Of a stretch of 64,000 bases of DNA, positions 35,620-43,581 are shown piece after piece. Made by a program: the position numbers and the translations under genes. Below the pieces are notes generated by a model. That model did not search any database and was not told the DNA's origin. It saw only the letters and a program-made list of their open reading frames with translations. The DNA lies in the NCBI RefSeq assembly GCF_040655735.1, contig NZ_JBFAKK010000006.1, forward strand, positions 310,001-374,000. The letters run 5' to 3'. Origin of the DNA: Phytomonospora sp040655735. Its GTDB lineage: Bacteria > Actinomycetota > Actinomycetes > Mycobacteriales > Micromonosporaceae. The first letter of the stretch is position 1. Each line of letters starts with the position of its first letter.

Positions 35620-36426
35620 ATGACGACGGTGGCGGTACTCGGGGCGGGAAAGATCGGGCACACGGTGCTCTCCGGGCTGCGGCGGGCGGGAAGGCCCGCC
35701 GGCACCCTGCTGGCGACGGTCCGCCGGCCCGAACGGGCGGCGGAGCTGTCGGAGGCGCTCGGCGTCGAGGTGGTCGGCAACATCGAGGCCGTCGAGCGCG
35801 CGGACGTGGTCGTCATCGCGGTCAAGCCGCAGGACGCCGCCGCGCTGCTGGGCGAACTGGCCGGGCACTTCACCGCGGAGCACGTCGTCGTCTCACTGTG
35901 CGCGGGGCTGCCGACGTCGTTCTTCGGCAAGCGGCTGCCCGACGGCACGCCCGTCGTGCGCGCGATGACCAACACGCCGGCGCTCGTCGACGAGGCCATG
36001 ACGGTCGTCTCGGCCGGTGAGCACGCCACCGACGAGCACCTGGAGGTCGCCGAGGGGCTGTTTCGGCCCCTCGGCCGCACGCTTCGGCTGCCCGAGGCGC
36101 ACCAGGACGCGGTGACCGCGCTGTCGGGTTCGGGGCCGGCCTACATGTACTACCTCGTCGAGGCGATGACCGACGCGGCGATCCTGCTGGGGCTGCCTCG
36201 CGCGGTCGCGCACGACCTGATCGTGCAGACGGCGGTTGGCGCCGCGGCGATGCTGCGCGACACCGGCGAGCACCCGGTCAAGCTGCGCGAGGCGGTGACC
36301 TCCCCCGCCGGGACGACGATCAACGCCGTCCGCGAACTGGAGCGCCACCGGGTGCGCGCGGCCGTCGCCGACGCGGTCGAGGCGGCCCGCGACCGCGCCC
36401 GCGAGATCGCCGAGGAGCAGGGCTAG
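35620..36426 (+). CDS. proC: Pyrroline-5-carboxylate reductase
   Basis: A 268-residue enzyme for the last step of proline synthesis, P5C plus NAD(P)H to proline. N-terminal Rossmann motif VAVLGAGKIGHTVLSGL, dinucleotide loop TVRRPERA, VIAVKPQD, the ALSGSGPAYMY block, and the C-terminal signature REAVTSPAGTTINAVRELE. ATG 35620 follows AGGAG. The stop TAG is part of the CTAG copy at the left edge of a MITE-like element, so the reading frame ends exactly where the insertion begins. Confidence 0.96.
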   Translation: MTTVAVLGAGKIGHTVLSGLRRAGRPAGTLLATVRRPERAAELSEALGVEVVGNIEAVERADVVVIAVKPQDAAALLGELAGHFTAEHVVVSLCAGLPTSFFGKRLPDGTPVVRAMTNTPALVDEAMTVVSAGEHATDEHLEVAEGLFRPLGRTLRLPEAHQDAVTALSGSGPAYMYYLVEAMTDAAILLGLPRAVAHDLIVQTAVGAAAMLRDTGEHPVKLREAVTSPAGTTINAVRELERHRVRAAVADAVEAARDRAREIAEEQG

Positions 36427-36586
36427 GGCGTGTCCTGGTGGTCTTGTGGGTGCGAGGCGAGGCTCGTTTTTCTTCTGGCAAGCCGTTCTTGCGCCCTGGT
36501 ACCGGTGTTGTACCTGGGAGAAAGAACGGTGCCGCCAGGGGGAGAACGAGTCCGCCGCAGCCCCGCAGTGATCACCCGGACACGCC
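36427..36586. mobile_element. 160-bp MITE-like element flanked by CTAG duplications
   Basis: Ends are GGCGTGTCC (36427-36435) and GGACACGCC (36578-36586), perfect 9-bp terminal inverted repeats that extend imperfectly to about 17 bp. CTAG occurs directly outside both ends (36423-36426 and 36587-36590), as expected of a 4-bp target duplication of the YTAR kind made by IS5-type transposases; a TA duplication with 10-bp ends is an equivalent reading. The interior has no open reading frame but folds on itself, with CCGTTCTT/AAGAACGG and GGTAC/GTACC pairs. This is the form of a non-autonomous MITE. Confidence 0.75.
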
Positions 36587-37099
36587 CTAGCGCTTCACCA
36601 GGCGCGCCTCGGCTACGTCGGGCGCGTCCTCGTCGCCTTCGCCGAGGCGGGTGACACCGTCTCGGACGAAGCCGGCGCGTTCGTAGAACCTCAGCGCGCT
36701 CTCGTTGGGCAGGTAGGCGTAGACGCAGAGCGGCCGCAGAGCGCGCGCTTCGAGGTCGGCGACGGCGTGGCCGAACAACCGCCGTCCCAGGCCGGTGCCG
36801 ATCAGGCCGGGCTCGACGTAGAGGCCGTAGATCTCGGCCGCGACGGCTCCCAGATCCGGGTCGTCGGCGGCCGGGCCGGTGCGGCAGAAGCCGAGCACCC
36901 GGCCGGGTTCGCCGGCGATCCACAGGCGGTGGTCCGCGGGGAGTTCGGCCAGGTAGGAGGCCCAGTCGGCGGTCTCTTCGGCGGGGTCGAGCGCGTCGAG
37001 GAGGGCGGGCTCCATGAACCCGGCGTAGGCGGCCCGCCAGGCCCGGACCTTGACCTCCGCGACACCACGGGCGTCGGCGGGTACTGCGTCGCGGATCAC
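36587..37099 (-). CDS. GNAT-family N-acetyltransferase
   Basis: A 170-residue acetyltransferase: MIRDAVPADARGVAEVKVRAW start, acetyl-CoA loop VEPGLIGTGLGRRLFGHAV (Gly-rich), then LCVYAYLPNESALRFYERAGF, the classic C-terminal GNAT motif. Acceptor substrate unknown. Its stop codon (TAG on the minus strand) is provided by the CTAG at the right edge of the MITE-like element, mirroring proC on the other side. Before that insertion the two genes would have overlapped tail to tail by 4 bp. Confidence 0.88.
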   Translation of the reverse strand: MIRDAVPADARGVAEVKVRAWRAAYAGFMEPALLDALDPAEETADWASYLAELPADHRLWIAGEPGRVLGFCRTGPAADDPDLGAVAAEIYGLYVEPGLIGTGLGRRLFGHAVADLEARALRPLCVYAYLPNESALRFYERAGFVRDGVTRLGEGDEDAPDVAEARLVKR

Positions 37100-37427
37100 C
37101 GGCGCAGTCTACGAGCGCCCGGCCGGCCGGGCGACGGGATTGCGCGCACACGGACCGTCGGCGTCTACAAAGGACGGTTTCGGAAACACGGGTTCGGTGG
37201 TAACGCTGGGGTTGCGGGCCGGTCCACTTCGAGGTCACGCCTTCGCGGCCCGACTCCGGCGGCGTGTAACGTGCGGTCGTCCTCGGGCGTCTCGCGGCGG
37301 GCGCCGGCCGGTGTGGCCGGAGCTCGCCGAGGTCACGTGATCCGCGGGACACGGTGGGGCGAGGGGTCGGGTTGTCGGAGGTACTTGGTACAACTGTGCG
37401 AAGCGCAGTGAAAGGTGGTGTCCGGAG
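37100..37427. other. Intergenic region between divergent GNAT and DUF6319 genes
   Basis: No gene is seen in these 328 bp. It holds an 18-bp perfect palindrome (37116-37133, CGCCCGGCC/GGCCGGGCG) just upstream of the GNAT start and an A+T-richer patch near 37375-37400 likely to be the DUF6319 promoter. A ribosome site AAAGGTGG lies at 37411-37418. Confidence 0.5.
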
Positions 37428-38156
37428 ATGGGTCTGTCCACTGCGGATGTTCAGGTCATCGAGGAGAGCCTCGCGTCCGGTAAACATCCGAAGGTGGTGT
37501 TCACCGACACGGCAGGCCAGATCGCCGGTCGGGTCGGGAAGGTAATGCGTCTTGATGAGCCCGCCGAAGGCGAGTTCGTGACGGTGCGGTTCGGCAACGA
37601 CGAACTGCCGTTCTCCGCCGCCGACGTTCGCATCCCCGAACGCGGAGAACTCAGCCGTACGGCGCGTAAGGCGCCGGTCGAGCCGGAGGAACCGGCGGTG
37701 ACCCCACCTCGGGGCGCCCCCCTCCTGGCCGAGCGTCACAATAACGACGATAACGGCACGAACGAGCTTAGGAACAGGGGTGCGATGAGCGATCAGGAGT
37801 CGGGTGCGGCCGTGCCGCGTCAGGCCGGTGGCGGGGACGCGGACGCCGCGGCCAAGCCGGCGCCGCGCCGCAAGGCGGCGGCCAAGCCGAAGGGCGGCCC
37901 GGAGCTGACCGTGTCCTTGGTGTTCAAGGACGACGAGTGGTCGGTTTCGGCGGCCAAGGGCACCAAGGTCATCTCCCGGCCGGTGCCCGTGAAGGCGTCC
38001 ATGGCGGTGGAGATGATCCGGTCGCTCGAGTCCCCGGCGGTCGCGGCCGTCGTGGAGGAGATCGTGGAGCAGTCCAGGGTCGCCGCCTCCGAGGAGGCCG
38101 ATCGGCTCCGCCAGCAGCTCGCCGACGTCGAGGCGCGGCTGGCGGAACTGAGCTAG
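37428..38156 (+). CDS. DUF6319 family protein
   Basis: A 242-residue protein. The first 80 residues (MGLSTADVQVIEESLASGKH, then VMRLDEPAEGEFVTVRFGNDELPF) match my recollection of the actinobacterial family DUF6319. A disordered linker follows with Asn/Asp clusters (HNNDDNGTNELRN) and an Ala/Lys/Pro-rich stretch, then a second folded block (TVSLVFKDDEWSVSAAKG) and a C-terminal coiled coil (EEADRLRQQLADVEARLAEL). Function is unknown; the basic AAAKPAPRRKAAAKPK region suggests nucleic-acid contact. An internal ATG at 37784 could start a shorter form. Confidence 0.78.
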   Translation: MGLSTADVQVIEESLASGKHPKVVFTDTAGQIAGRVGKVMRLDEPAEGEFVTVRFGNDELPFSAADVRIPERGELSRTARKAPVEPEEPAVTPPRGAPLLAERHNNDDNGTNELRNRGAMSDQESGAAVPRQAGGGDADAAAKPAPRRKAAAKPKGGPELTVSLVFKDDEWSVSAAKGTKVISRPVPVKASMAVEMIRSLESPAVAAVVEEIVEQSRVAASEEADRLRQQLADVEARLAELS

Positions 38157-38652
38157 CCGCCACCTCGCGGGACCGGTGCTCCGGCAGTCCCGCGAGGCCG
38201 GTCCGTCCGAGCCGCAGCGGCAGCGTGTCGCGGCGGAGGCAGGACGGCGAAGACCACCGTGCGTGCGGGACCCGGTCGCTTGCGGCCGGGTCCTTGTGCT
38301 GGGTGGGTGGGGCGCGGGTGGTGTGGTGGCAGGGGCGGCGGTTGGTGTGGCGGCCGGCGGGGTGGGGCGGGCGGCGCGGATGGATGCCGCGCTGACGAGC
38401 ACTGTGGGAACGGCGGTGACGCGGCCGGGATGCCGCGACTGATGAGGGGGCCGCATGCGCGGCGAGCGCTGACGGCGGTGTCGGCAAGCGCCACGGCAGC
38501 GGGCGAACGGTCAGAGTCGGCGGTTGGAGACCGCGGGGTGGGAAACACCCGGCGGACCTGGGTCACCGAACGCTTTTGGGCAAGCGACGCGACCAGCTGG
38601 GGAGGCGCAACGCGATCCGATGCGCCGCCCCGAGCAAGGTGCAAACACCGCT

Positions 38653-38713
38653 CCCCGGCCACTCACGCGATACATCCGTGAGTGGCCGGGGCCACTCACG
38701 CGATACATCCGTG
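38653..38713. repeat. Long palindrome with duplicated 24-bp unit
   Basis: CCCCGGCCACTCAC (38653-38666), 11-nt spacer, then its perfect complement GTGAGTGGCCGGGG (38678-38691). The left arm plus spacer is then repeated as a 24-bp direct copy (38657-38680 and 38690-38713). The form suits a REP-like palindromic element. Confidence 0.7.
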
Positions 38714-39605
38714 CCGGGGCGAGGATCCGCCGCACACAACGACATCCTCCCCGTCAGGAGCGAACACTCTCGACCGGCGCCGCCACGGCACTGCGCCTTG
38801 GCTCTGACGTGAGGGTTCGCCACCCAACGCGACCTGACTGCTTTGGTAGGCAATGCTCCCCCGGACATCCAGGCGATACGCCGGCACCGAAGGGGAGTTC
38901 GGCACCGGCACCATCGTGACGCTCCCGCCGGGTCGCGGCGGCGATGCTCCTACCGCCGACGGGAAGGTTCGGCCCCAGGGCGGCAAAGGTGGATGGTGCG
39001 AGGTGGGCTGCGGCGCGGCGAACATGGGAGCAAGGCAGGGAGCGGCGTGAGCAGCGGGCTGCGGGTGGCAGGTGGCGGTGTGTGTGGGCGGGCTGAGGGT
39101 GGCAGGTGGCAGGTGGCAGGCAGGGTGCGGCGAGCAGCGAGCGGTAGGCGGCAACGCAATGGGTGTCCAGCGTGCGCGGCGGACGGGTAGCGGCGGACGG
39201 CGGGGGCGGCGCTGTAAGCGGCGGGCAACGCGGAACGGCGCTCTTGGCGGCGAGCGCAGGTGACAGGCAGGGTGCGGCGGGAGCTGAGCACCGCTCGAGC
39301 GGCGGGCGGCCGCTGCCGGCTGCGATCGGCCGCGCGGTAAGTGCGATACCAAGCAGCAGCTGGCGTGGCAGCAGGCTGCGCCTCGGCGGGTGGCGGCACC
39401 ACTCCGCCGTGACCGCTTGGCGGCGAGCGGCGGGGCGCAACACGGTAGGCGTGCGACGGGCACACAGGCTTAGCGTGAGCGGCGGGCACGGCAGGGGCGT
39501 TGACGGTGGCGGTGTCGGCACATCCGTACCGTCGCCTGCTCGCTCCTCGGCTGCCTCCCACTCACGCGCTGGCCCGCTGACCCATCACCCAACTCCCGGC
39601 GCCCA

Positions 39606-39713
39606 CCGCGCTCGCCGCGTTCCCCGCGCCCACCGCGTTCCCCGCGTTCACCGCGCTCGCCGCGCTCGCCGCGTTCACCGCGCTCGGTTGACTCGCCGCG
39701 CTCGGTTGACTCG
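39606..39713. repeat. 9-bp minisatellite, 12 units
   Basis: Twelve contiguous 9-mers, mostly CCGCGCTCG, CCGCGTTCC or CCGCGTTCA, ending with two alternating copies of an 18-bp unit (CCGCGCTCG plus GTTGACTCG). The period is a multiple of three, so it stays open in several frames (Gly-Glu-Arg repeats on the minus strand), but no folded protein surrounds it. Confidence 0.75.
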
Positions 39714-39725
39714 CCGGGATACGCG

Positions 39726-40147
39726 GTGGCTGACCTACCGATATGTCGGACCGGCAGAACTGAGAACAACCGTCCGGCTCGGCGGCGGTGGTGGGCGGCG
39801 GATCGGGTCGGGTCGGCGGGCGGCTTCGGTGACTGGGTCGCTGACCGTTCGGCGGAAGAGTTGGCCGAGCCGTTCACCTTCGTGATCGGCCTGGACGGTG
39901 TGCTGCGGTTGGGACCACGGCGAAGTGAACACGTCGCCTGTGCGACGTCGCCTGTGCGATGGGGCCGGAAGACGCCCGTGCCCTGGACCGCGTGAGCCTT
40001 GGGCGCCCGTCCGGTGTCACCCACGAGGCGGTGTTCCGGCGGTGCCCCGGCTGCGGGCAGCACAACATCGTCCGCGAGGGCGACTTCGTCTGCGTCTTCT
40101 GCGGCGACGACCTGCCTGCGGAGTGGAACGTGGATCCTGCTGGGTGA
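39726..40147 (+). pseudogene. Zinc-ribbon protein gene frameshifted by a 14-bp tandem duplication
   Basis: The first part (from GTG 39726) reads EPFTFVIGLDGVLRLGPRRS then EHVACA. The frame then changes, and the rest (39959-40147) reads THEAVFRRCPGCGQHNIVRE then GDFVCVFCGDDLPAEWNV, a CxxC...CxxC zinc ribbon. Between them the 14-mer ACGTCGCCTGTGCG occurs twice in tandem (39931-39958). Removing one copy joins the halves exactly in frame into a 135-residue protein. From memory, actinobacterial relatives have more residues between these halves, so an internal deletion may also have occurred. A contingency-type on/off switch is a less likely alternative to a dead gene. Confidence 0.7.
39931..39958. 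repeat. 14-bp perfect tandem duplication
   Basis: ACGTCGCCTGTGCG repeated twice without spacer. Its length (not a multiple of three) shifts the reading frame of the enclosing zinc-ribbon gene. Confidence 0.9.
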
Positions 40148-40263
40148 GGGCGGTGGGTATCAATCACTCATTGACGACCGCAGAGGGGCGACCGTTTGCG
40201 GCGGCCGCCCCGTCCTCTCCCGATCACCCGTCGACCAAGGCTCCAGGGCTCCAGGCCAGATCC

Positions 40264-41262
40264 CTACCCCTTCGGGATGCTCGCCGTCGAGATGCGCTTG
40301 CGGAACACCCAGTACGTCCACCCCTGGTACAGCAGCACCAGCGGCGTGAACACCGCCGCGACGATCGTCATGATCTTCAGCGTGTACGGCGTGGAGGAGG
40401 CGTTGTCCACGTTGAGGCTGTAGGCGGGGTCGAGGCTGGAGGGCATCACGTCGGGGAAGAGGGCCACGAACAGGGCGATGACGGCGAGGCCGATGGCGGC
40501 GGCCGTTCCGGCGAAGGCCCAGCCGTCGCGGCCGACCTTCGTCGCCAGGAGTCCTCCGATGAGGGCGAGGGCGGCGACGATCGAGATGGCGATGGAGGGA
40601 CCGCTCTTGTGCAGGAGGCCGGTCCAGACGAGGAAGGCCGCGGCGAGCACGGTGGCGACGAGGCCGAACCGGAGCGCGAACTTGCGCGCGTCGGCGCGCA
40701 CGTCGCCGGCCGTCTTGAGGCCGATGAACACCGCGCCGTGGAGGGTGAACAGGGCCAGGGTCGTCAGGCCGCCCAGCAGCGCGTAGGGGTTGAGCAGGTT
40801 CCAGAGGCCGCCGACGTACTCCCCCGCCGCGTCGATGGGGACGCCCTTGGTGATGTTGGCGAAGGCGACTCCCCACAGGAACGCCGGAACCAGTGACCCC
40901 GCGATGATGCAGGCGTCCCATCGCCGCTTCCACGAAGCCTCGGGCCGCTTGCCCCGGTATTCGAAGGCGACACCGCGGATGATCAGGGCGATCAGGATGA
41001 GCAGCAGCGGGATGTAGAACCCCGAGAACAGGGTCGCGTACCACTCGGGGAAGGCGGCGAAGGTGGCGCCGCCGGCGACGATCACCCACACCTCGTTGCC
41101 GTCCCAGACGGGCCCGATGGTGTTGATGAGGACGCGGCGGCGGGTGTCGTCGCGGCCGAGCACGGGGAGCAGCACTCCGACGCCGAAGTCGAAGCCCTCC
41201 AGGATGAAGTAGCCGGTCCACAGGATCGCGATCAGGATGAACCAGACGTTGACGAGTTCCAT
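40264..41262 (-). CDS. cydB: Cytochrome bd ubiquinol oxidase subunit II
   Basis: A 332-residue, eight- to nine-helix membrane protein: MELVNVWFILIAILWTGYFI start, EGFDFGVGVLLP, GPVWDGNEVWVIVAGGATFAAFPEWYATLFSG and C-terminal YQGWTYWVFRKR, all typical of CydB. It partners CydA in the high-affinity quinol oxidase used at low oxygen or when the cytochrome aa3 branch is blocked. ATG 41262 follows GAGGGAA, 11 bp after cydA. The cydDC exporter genes needed for assembly are not in the window. Confidence 0.96.
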   Translation of the reverse strand: MELVNVWFILIAILWTGYFILEGFDFGVGVLLPVLGRDDTRRRVLINTIGPVWDGNEVWVIVAGGATFAAFPEWYATLFSGFYIPLLLILIALIIRGVAFEYRGKRPEASWKRRWDACIIAGSLVPAFLWGVAFANITKGVPIDAAGEYVGGLWNLLNPYALLGGLTTLALFTLHGAVFIGLKTAGDVRADARKFALRFGLVATVLAAAFLVWTGLLHKSGPSIAISIVAALALIGGLLATKVGRDGWAFAGTAAAIGLAVIALFVALFPDVMPSSLDPAYSLNVDNASSTPYTLKIMTIVAAVFTPLVLLYQGWTYWVFRKRISTASIPKG

Positions 41263-41273
41263 GACGGATTCCC

Positions 41274-42692
41274 TCAGTACGCGAAGGCGAGCGGCTTTTC
41301 GCCGTCGGCGTCGGAGTCGGAGTCGGTGTCGGCGGGGGGCAGGTCGGGAAGCCCGGCGCGGGCGTACTTGAGGAGCAGCCCGACCTCGACGACGGCGAGG
41401 ATGCTGTAGAGGATCGTGAAGGCCGCGAAGGACAGCAGGACCTCGGTGATGCTGACGCTGGGCGACACGCCGTCGGCGGTCTTGAGCAGGCTGAACACGA
41501 TCCAGGGCTGCCGCCCGGTCTCGGTGAAGATCCACCCGAGGCTGTTGCCGACCAGCGGGAACAGCGGGACGAAGGGCACCGCGAACTTCAGCAACCGGCT
41601 GGTGGGTTCGCGGCCCTTGCGAATCGACCACAGTGCCCACAGGGCGATGAGGGCGGCCAGGGCACCGAAACCGATCATGCCCCGGAAGCTCCAGTAGGCC
41701 AGTGGGATGTTGGGCCGGTAGTCGCCGGGACCGTACAGCTCCTCGTACTGGGCCTGCACGTCGTTGATGCCCAGCACCTCACCGTCGAGGGTCCCGGTGG
41801 CCAGGAAGGACAGGAGGTTGGGCACCTTGAGCGCGTAGACCTCCTCGGTGCCGTCGAGGGTGCCGATGGTGAACAGCGAGAAGGCGGCGGGCTGCTCGGT
41901 CTCGTAGAGAGCCTCGGCGGCGGCCATCTTCATCGGCTGCGTCTCGGTCATGATCTTGCCCTGGATGTCGCCGCTGACGAACATTCCGGCCATGGCGATC
42001 AGGGTGGTGATCGCGCCCATCTTCACCGCCGACCGGAAGGCCGCGCGGTCCTCCTTGGGCGTCTTGCTCCGGTAGAGGTGCCACAGGGCGACGGCCATGA
42101 CGAGCGCACCGGCGGTCAGGAAGCAGCCGAAGAGGGTGTGCGGGAAGGTGATCAGGGCGACCTTGTTGGTCATCGTCGCCCAGAAGTCGGTGAGTTCGGC
42201 GCGGCCGGTCGTGGCGTTGACCCGGTAACCTACCGGCCATTGCATGAAGGAGTTGGCCGCCAGGATGAAGTAGGCCGACAGCGCGGTGCCCGCCGCGGCT
42301 ATCCAGATGCAGGCGAGGTGGATCCTCTTGGACAGCTTGTCCCAGCCGAAGATCCACAGGCCCAGGAAGGTGGACTCCAGGAAGAAGGCCAGCAAGCCCT
42401 CGATCGCCAGCGGGGCGCCGAAGATGTCACCCACATAGCGCGAGTAGGCCGACCAGTTCATCCCGAACTGGAACTCCTGGACGATGCCGGTGACCACGCC
42501 CATGGCGAAGTTGATCAGGAAGAGTTTGCCGTAGAACTTCGTCAGCTTGAGCCACTTCTCGTTACCGGTGCGCACCCAGGCGGTCTGGAAACCGGCGACG
42601 AGGAAGGACAGGCCGATGGTCAGCGGCACGAACAGGAAGTGGTAGACGGTGGTGACCGCGAACTGCCAACGCGAGGCGTCGAGTACTTCCAT
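41274..42692 (-). CDS. cydA: Cytochrome bd ubiquinol oxidase subunit I
   Basis: A 472-residue subunit carrying three hemes. Ligands visible by analogy to E. coli CydA: His18 (VYHFLFVPL), His185 (FPHTLFGC) and Met in WSFRGMIGFG; the conserved Glu in IEGLLAFFLEST; the Q-loop ETQPMKMAAAEALYET and the GRQPWIV motif. The Q-loop is of the short type. The C-terminal tail is acidic (DTDSDSDADGEKP). ATG 42690-42692 has a strong GAGGAGG site. Upstream lie two tandem palindromes that may control it. Confidence 0.96.
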   Translation of the reverse strand: MEVLDASRWQFAVTTVYHFLFVPLTIGLSFLVAGFQTAWVRTGNEKWLKLTKFYGKLFLINFAMGVVTGIVQEFQFGMNWSAYSRYVGDIFGAPLAIEGLLAFFLESTFLGLWIFGWDKLSKRIHLACIWIAAAGTALSAYFILAANSFMQWPVGYRVNATTGRAELTDFWATMTNKVALITFPHTLFGCFLTAGALVMAVALWHLYRSKTPKEDRAAFRSAVKMGAITTLIAMAGMFVSGDIQGKIMTETQPMKMAAAEALYETEQPAAFSLFTIGTLDGTEEVYALKVPNLLSFLATGTLDGEVLGINDVQAQYEELYGPGDYRPNIPLAYWSFRGMIGFGALAALIALWALWSIRKGREPTSRLLKFAVPFVPLFPLVGNSLGWIFTETGRQPWIVFSLLKTADGVSPSVSITEVLLSFAAFTILYSILAVVEVGLLLKYARAGLPDLPPADTDSDSDADGEKPLAFAY

Positions 42693-43533
42693 GGAAGGGC
42701 CTCCTCAGAATCTTCTACCTGATGTAGAAGCCTCTACAAATCGTAGAACTTGGCGGCCGCCCCGTCTCTGGCGGGCCCTGTTGCGCCTGTCACGCGTTCT
42801 GGTCGCCGGCTTCTGCCGCGTCCGCGTTACAGGTGACATACCGGACAAACTACGCCAAGGTCCACTGATTCTCGCCGGAAACCACATCGGCACCTTCGAT
42901 CCCTTCGTGCTCATCTCCGCCTGCGCGCGGCAGCGGCTCGCACCGCGGGTCATGGCCTCTCGCGGCCTGTTCACCACCCCGGTCTTCGGCACGCTCATGC
43001 GGCGAAGCGGCCACATCCGCGTCGACCGGGGCGCGCACACCGTCGTCGAGGCCCTTCACTTCGCCACCGAGGCACTGGAGCAGGGCTCGACGATCGCCGC
43101 CTACCCCGAGGGACGGATCACCCTCGACCCGCTGATGTGGCCCGAGCGCGGCAAGACCGGCGTCGCCCGCCTGGCGCTGCTCACCGGCTCGCCGGTGCTG
43201 ATCGTCGCGCAGTGGGGCGCGCACGAGGTGACGACCTGGGACCGGCCCGGCACGATGGTCGCCCGGCTCGTCTCGGCGCTGTGGCGGCGCCCGGTGGCCC
43301 GCGTCCACTTCGGCGCCACGGTCGACCTCACCGGGCTCACCTTCGACGGGGAGGGCCACGTGCGCGAGGCCGCCGACCGGATCACCGCGGCCACCGTCGC
43401 CGAGCTCAGGGCCCTGCGCACCGACGAGCCCGGGCTCCCCCGCTACATCGATCCGGTCCGTCCACTGTCGACGGCACGTTCGTTCGGGCGGTACGGCCGC
43501 GAAACGACGTATGATGCCCACAATGGCCGGTAG
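42691..43533 (+). CDS. PlsC-like 1-acylglycerol-3-phosphate acyltransferase
   Basis: Up to 280 residues. Acyltransferase motif I NHIGTFD (HX4D) and motif III YPEGRITLDP are clear, with TGSPVLIVAQWGAHEV downstream. It would transfer acyl chains to lysophosphatidate or a similar acceptor at the membrane. The start is doubtful: ATG 42691 shares the CCATGG with the cydA start and has no ribosome site, and the frame then crosses the two palindromes. A TTG at 42781 would give a PlsC-like N terminus (LRLSRVLVAGFCRVRV). Leaderless translation is possible. The gene is divergent from cydAB. Confidence 0.82.
   Translation: MEGPPQNLLPDVEASTNRRTWRPPRLWRALLRLSRVLVAGFCRVRVTGDIPDKLRQGPLILAGNHIGTFDPFVLISACARQRLAPRVMASRGLFTTPVFGTLMRRSGHIRVDRGAHTVVEALHFATEALEQGSTIAAYPEGRITLDPLMWPERGKTGVARLALLTGSPVLIVAQWGAHEVTTWDRPGTMVARLVSALWRRPVARVHFGATVDLTGLTFDGEGHVREAADRITAATVAELRALRTDEPGLPRYIDPVRPLSTARSFGRYGRETTYDAHNGR
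42712..42747. promoter_or_regulatory. Two tandem palindromes between cydA and the acyltransferase gene
   Basis: CTTCTAC-N5-GTAGAAG (42712-42730), then TCTAC-N5-GTAGA (42733-42747), centres 19 bp apart, so roughly on the same face of the helix. The shared core is TCTAC-N5-GTAGA. This fits a pair of operators for a dimeric repressor or activator acting on cydAB. It is not the Rex consensus (TGTGAA-N-TTCACA). Confidence 0.6.
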
Positions 43534-43581
43534 GAGACTTCGGTCACACCCTTAATCACCAATGACTGCAACGGTGACCGC

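Larger units (their letters stand above)
38157..39725. other. Gene-poor, repeat-rich 1.57-kb region
   Basis: No reading frame here has credible coding features. Long open frames on both strands are products of extreme composition, giving strings of Pro/Arg/Ala without domain signals. The region contains a 14-bp-armed palindrome with a duplicated unit (38653-38713), GGTGGCA heptamers in tandem (39098-39118) and a 9-bp minisatellite (39606-39713). It ends at the broken zinc-ribbon gene. It looks like decaying sequence or an accumulation site for small repeats. Confidence 0.6.

Noticed and set aside
38653..38713. Short CRISPR-like direct repeats
   Set aside because: Only two copies, 33 bp apart, built on a palindrome; no array and no cas genes.
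39470..40063. Minus-strand frame with Gly-Glu-Arg repeats
   Set aside because: It only translates the 9-bp minisatellite and the reverse of the zinc-ribbon remnant; no ribosome site or fold.
42693..42780. Rex-type redox operator upstream of cydA
   Set aside because: No TGTGAA/TTCACA symmetric site was found; the palindromes present have a different sequence.
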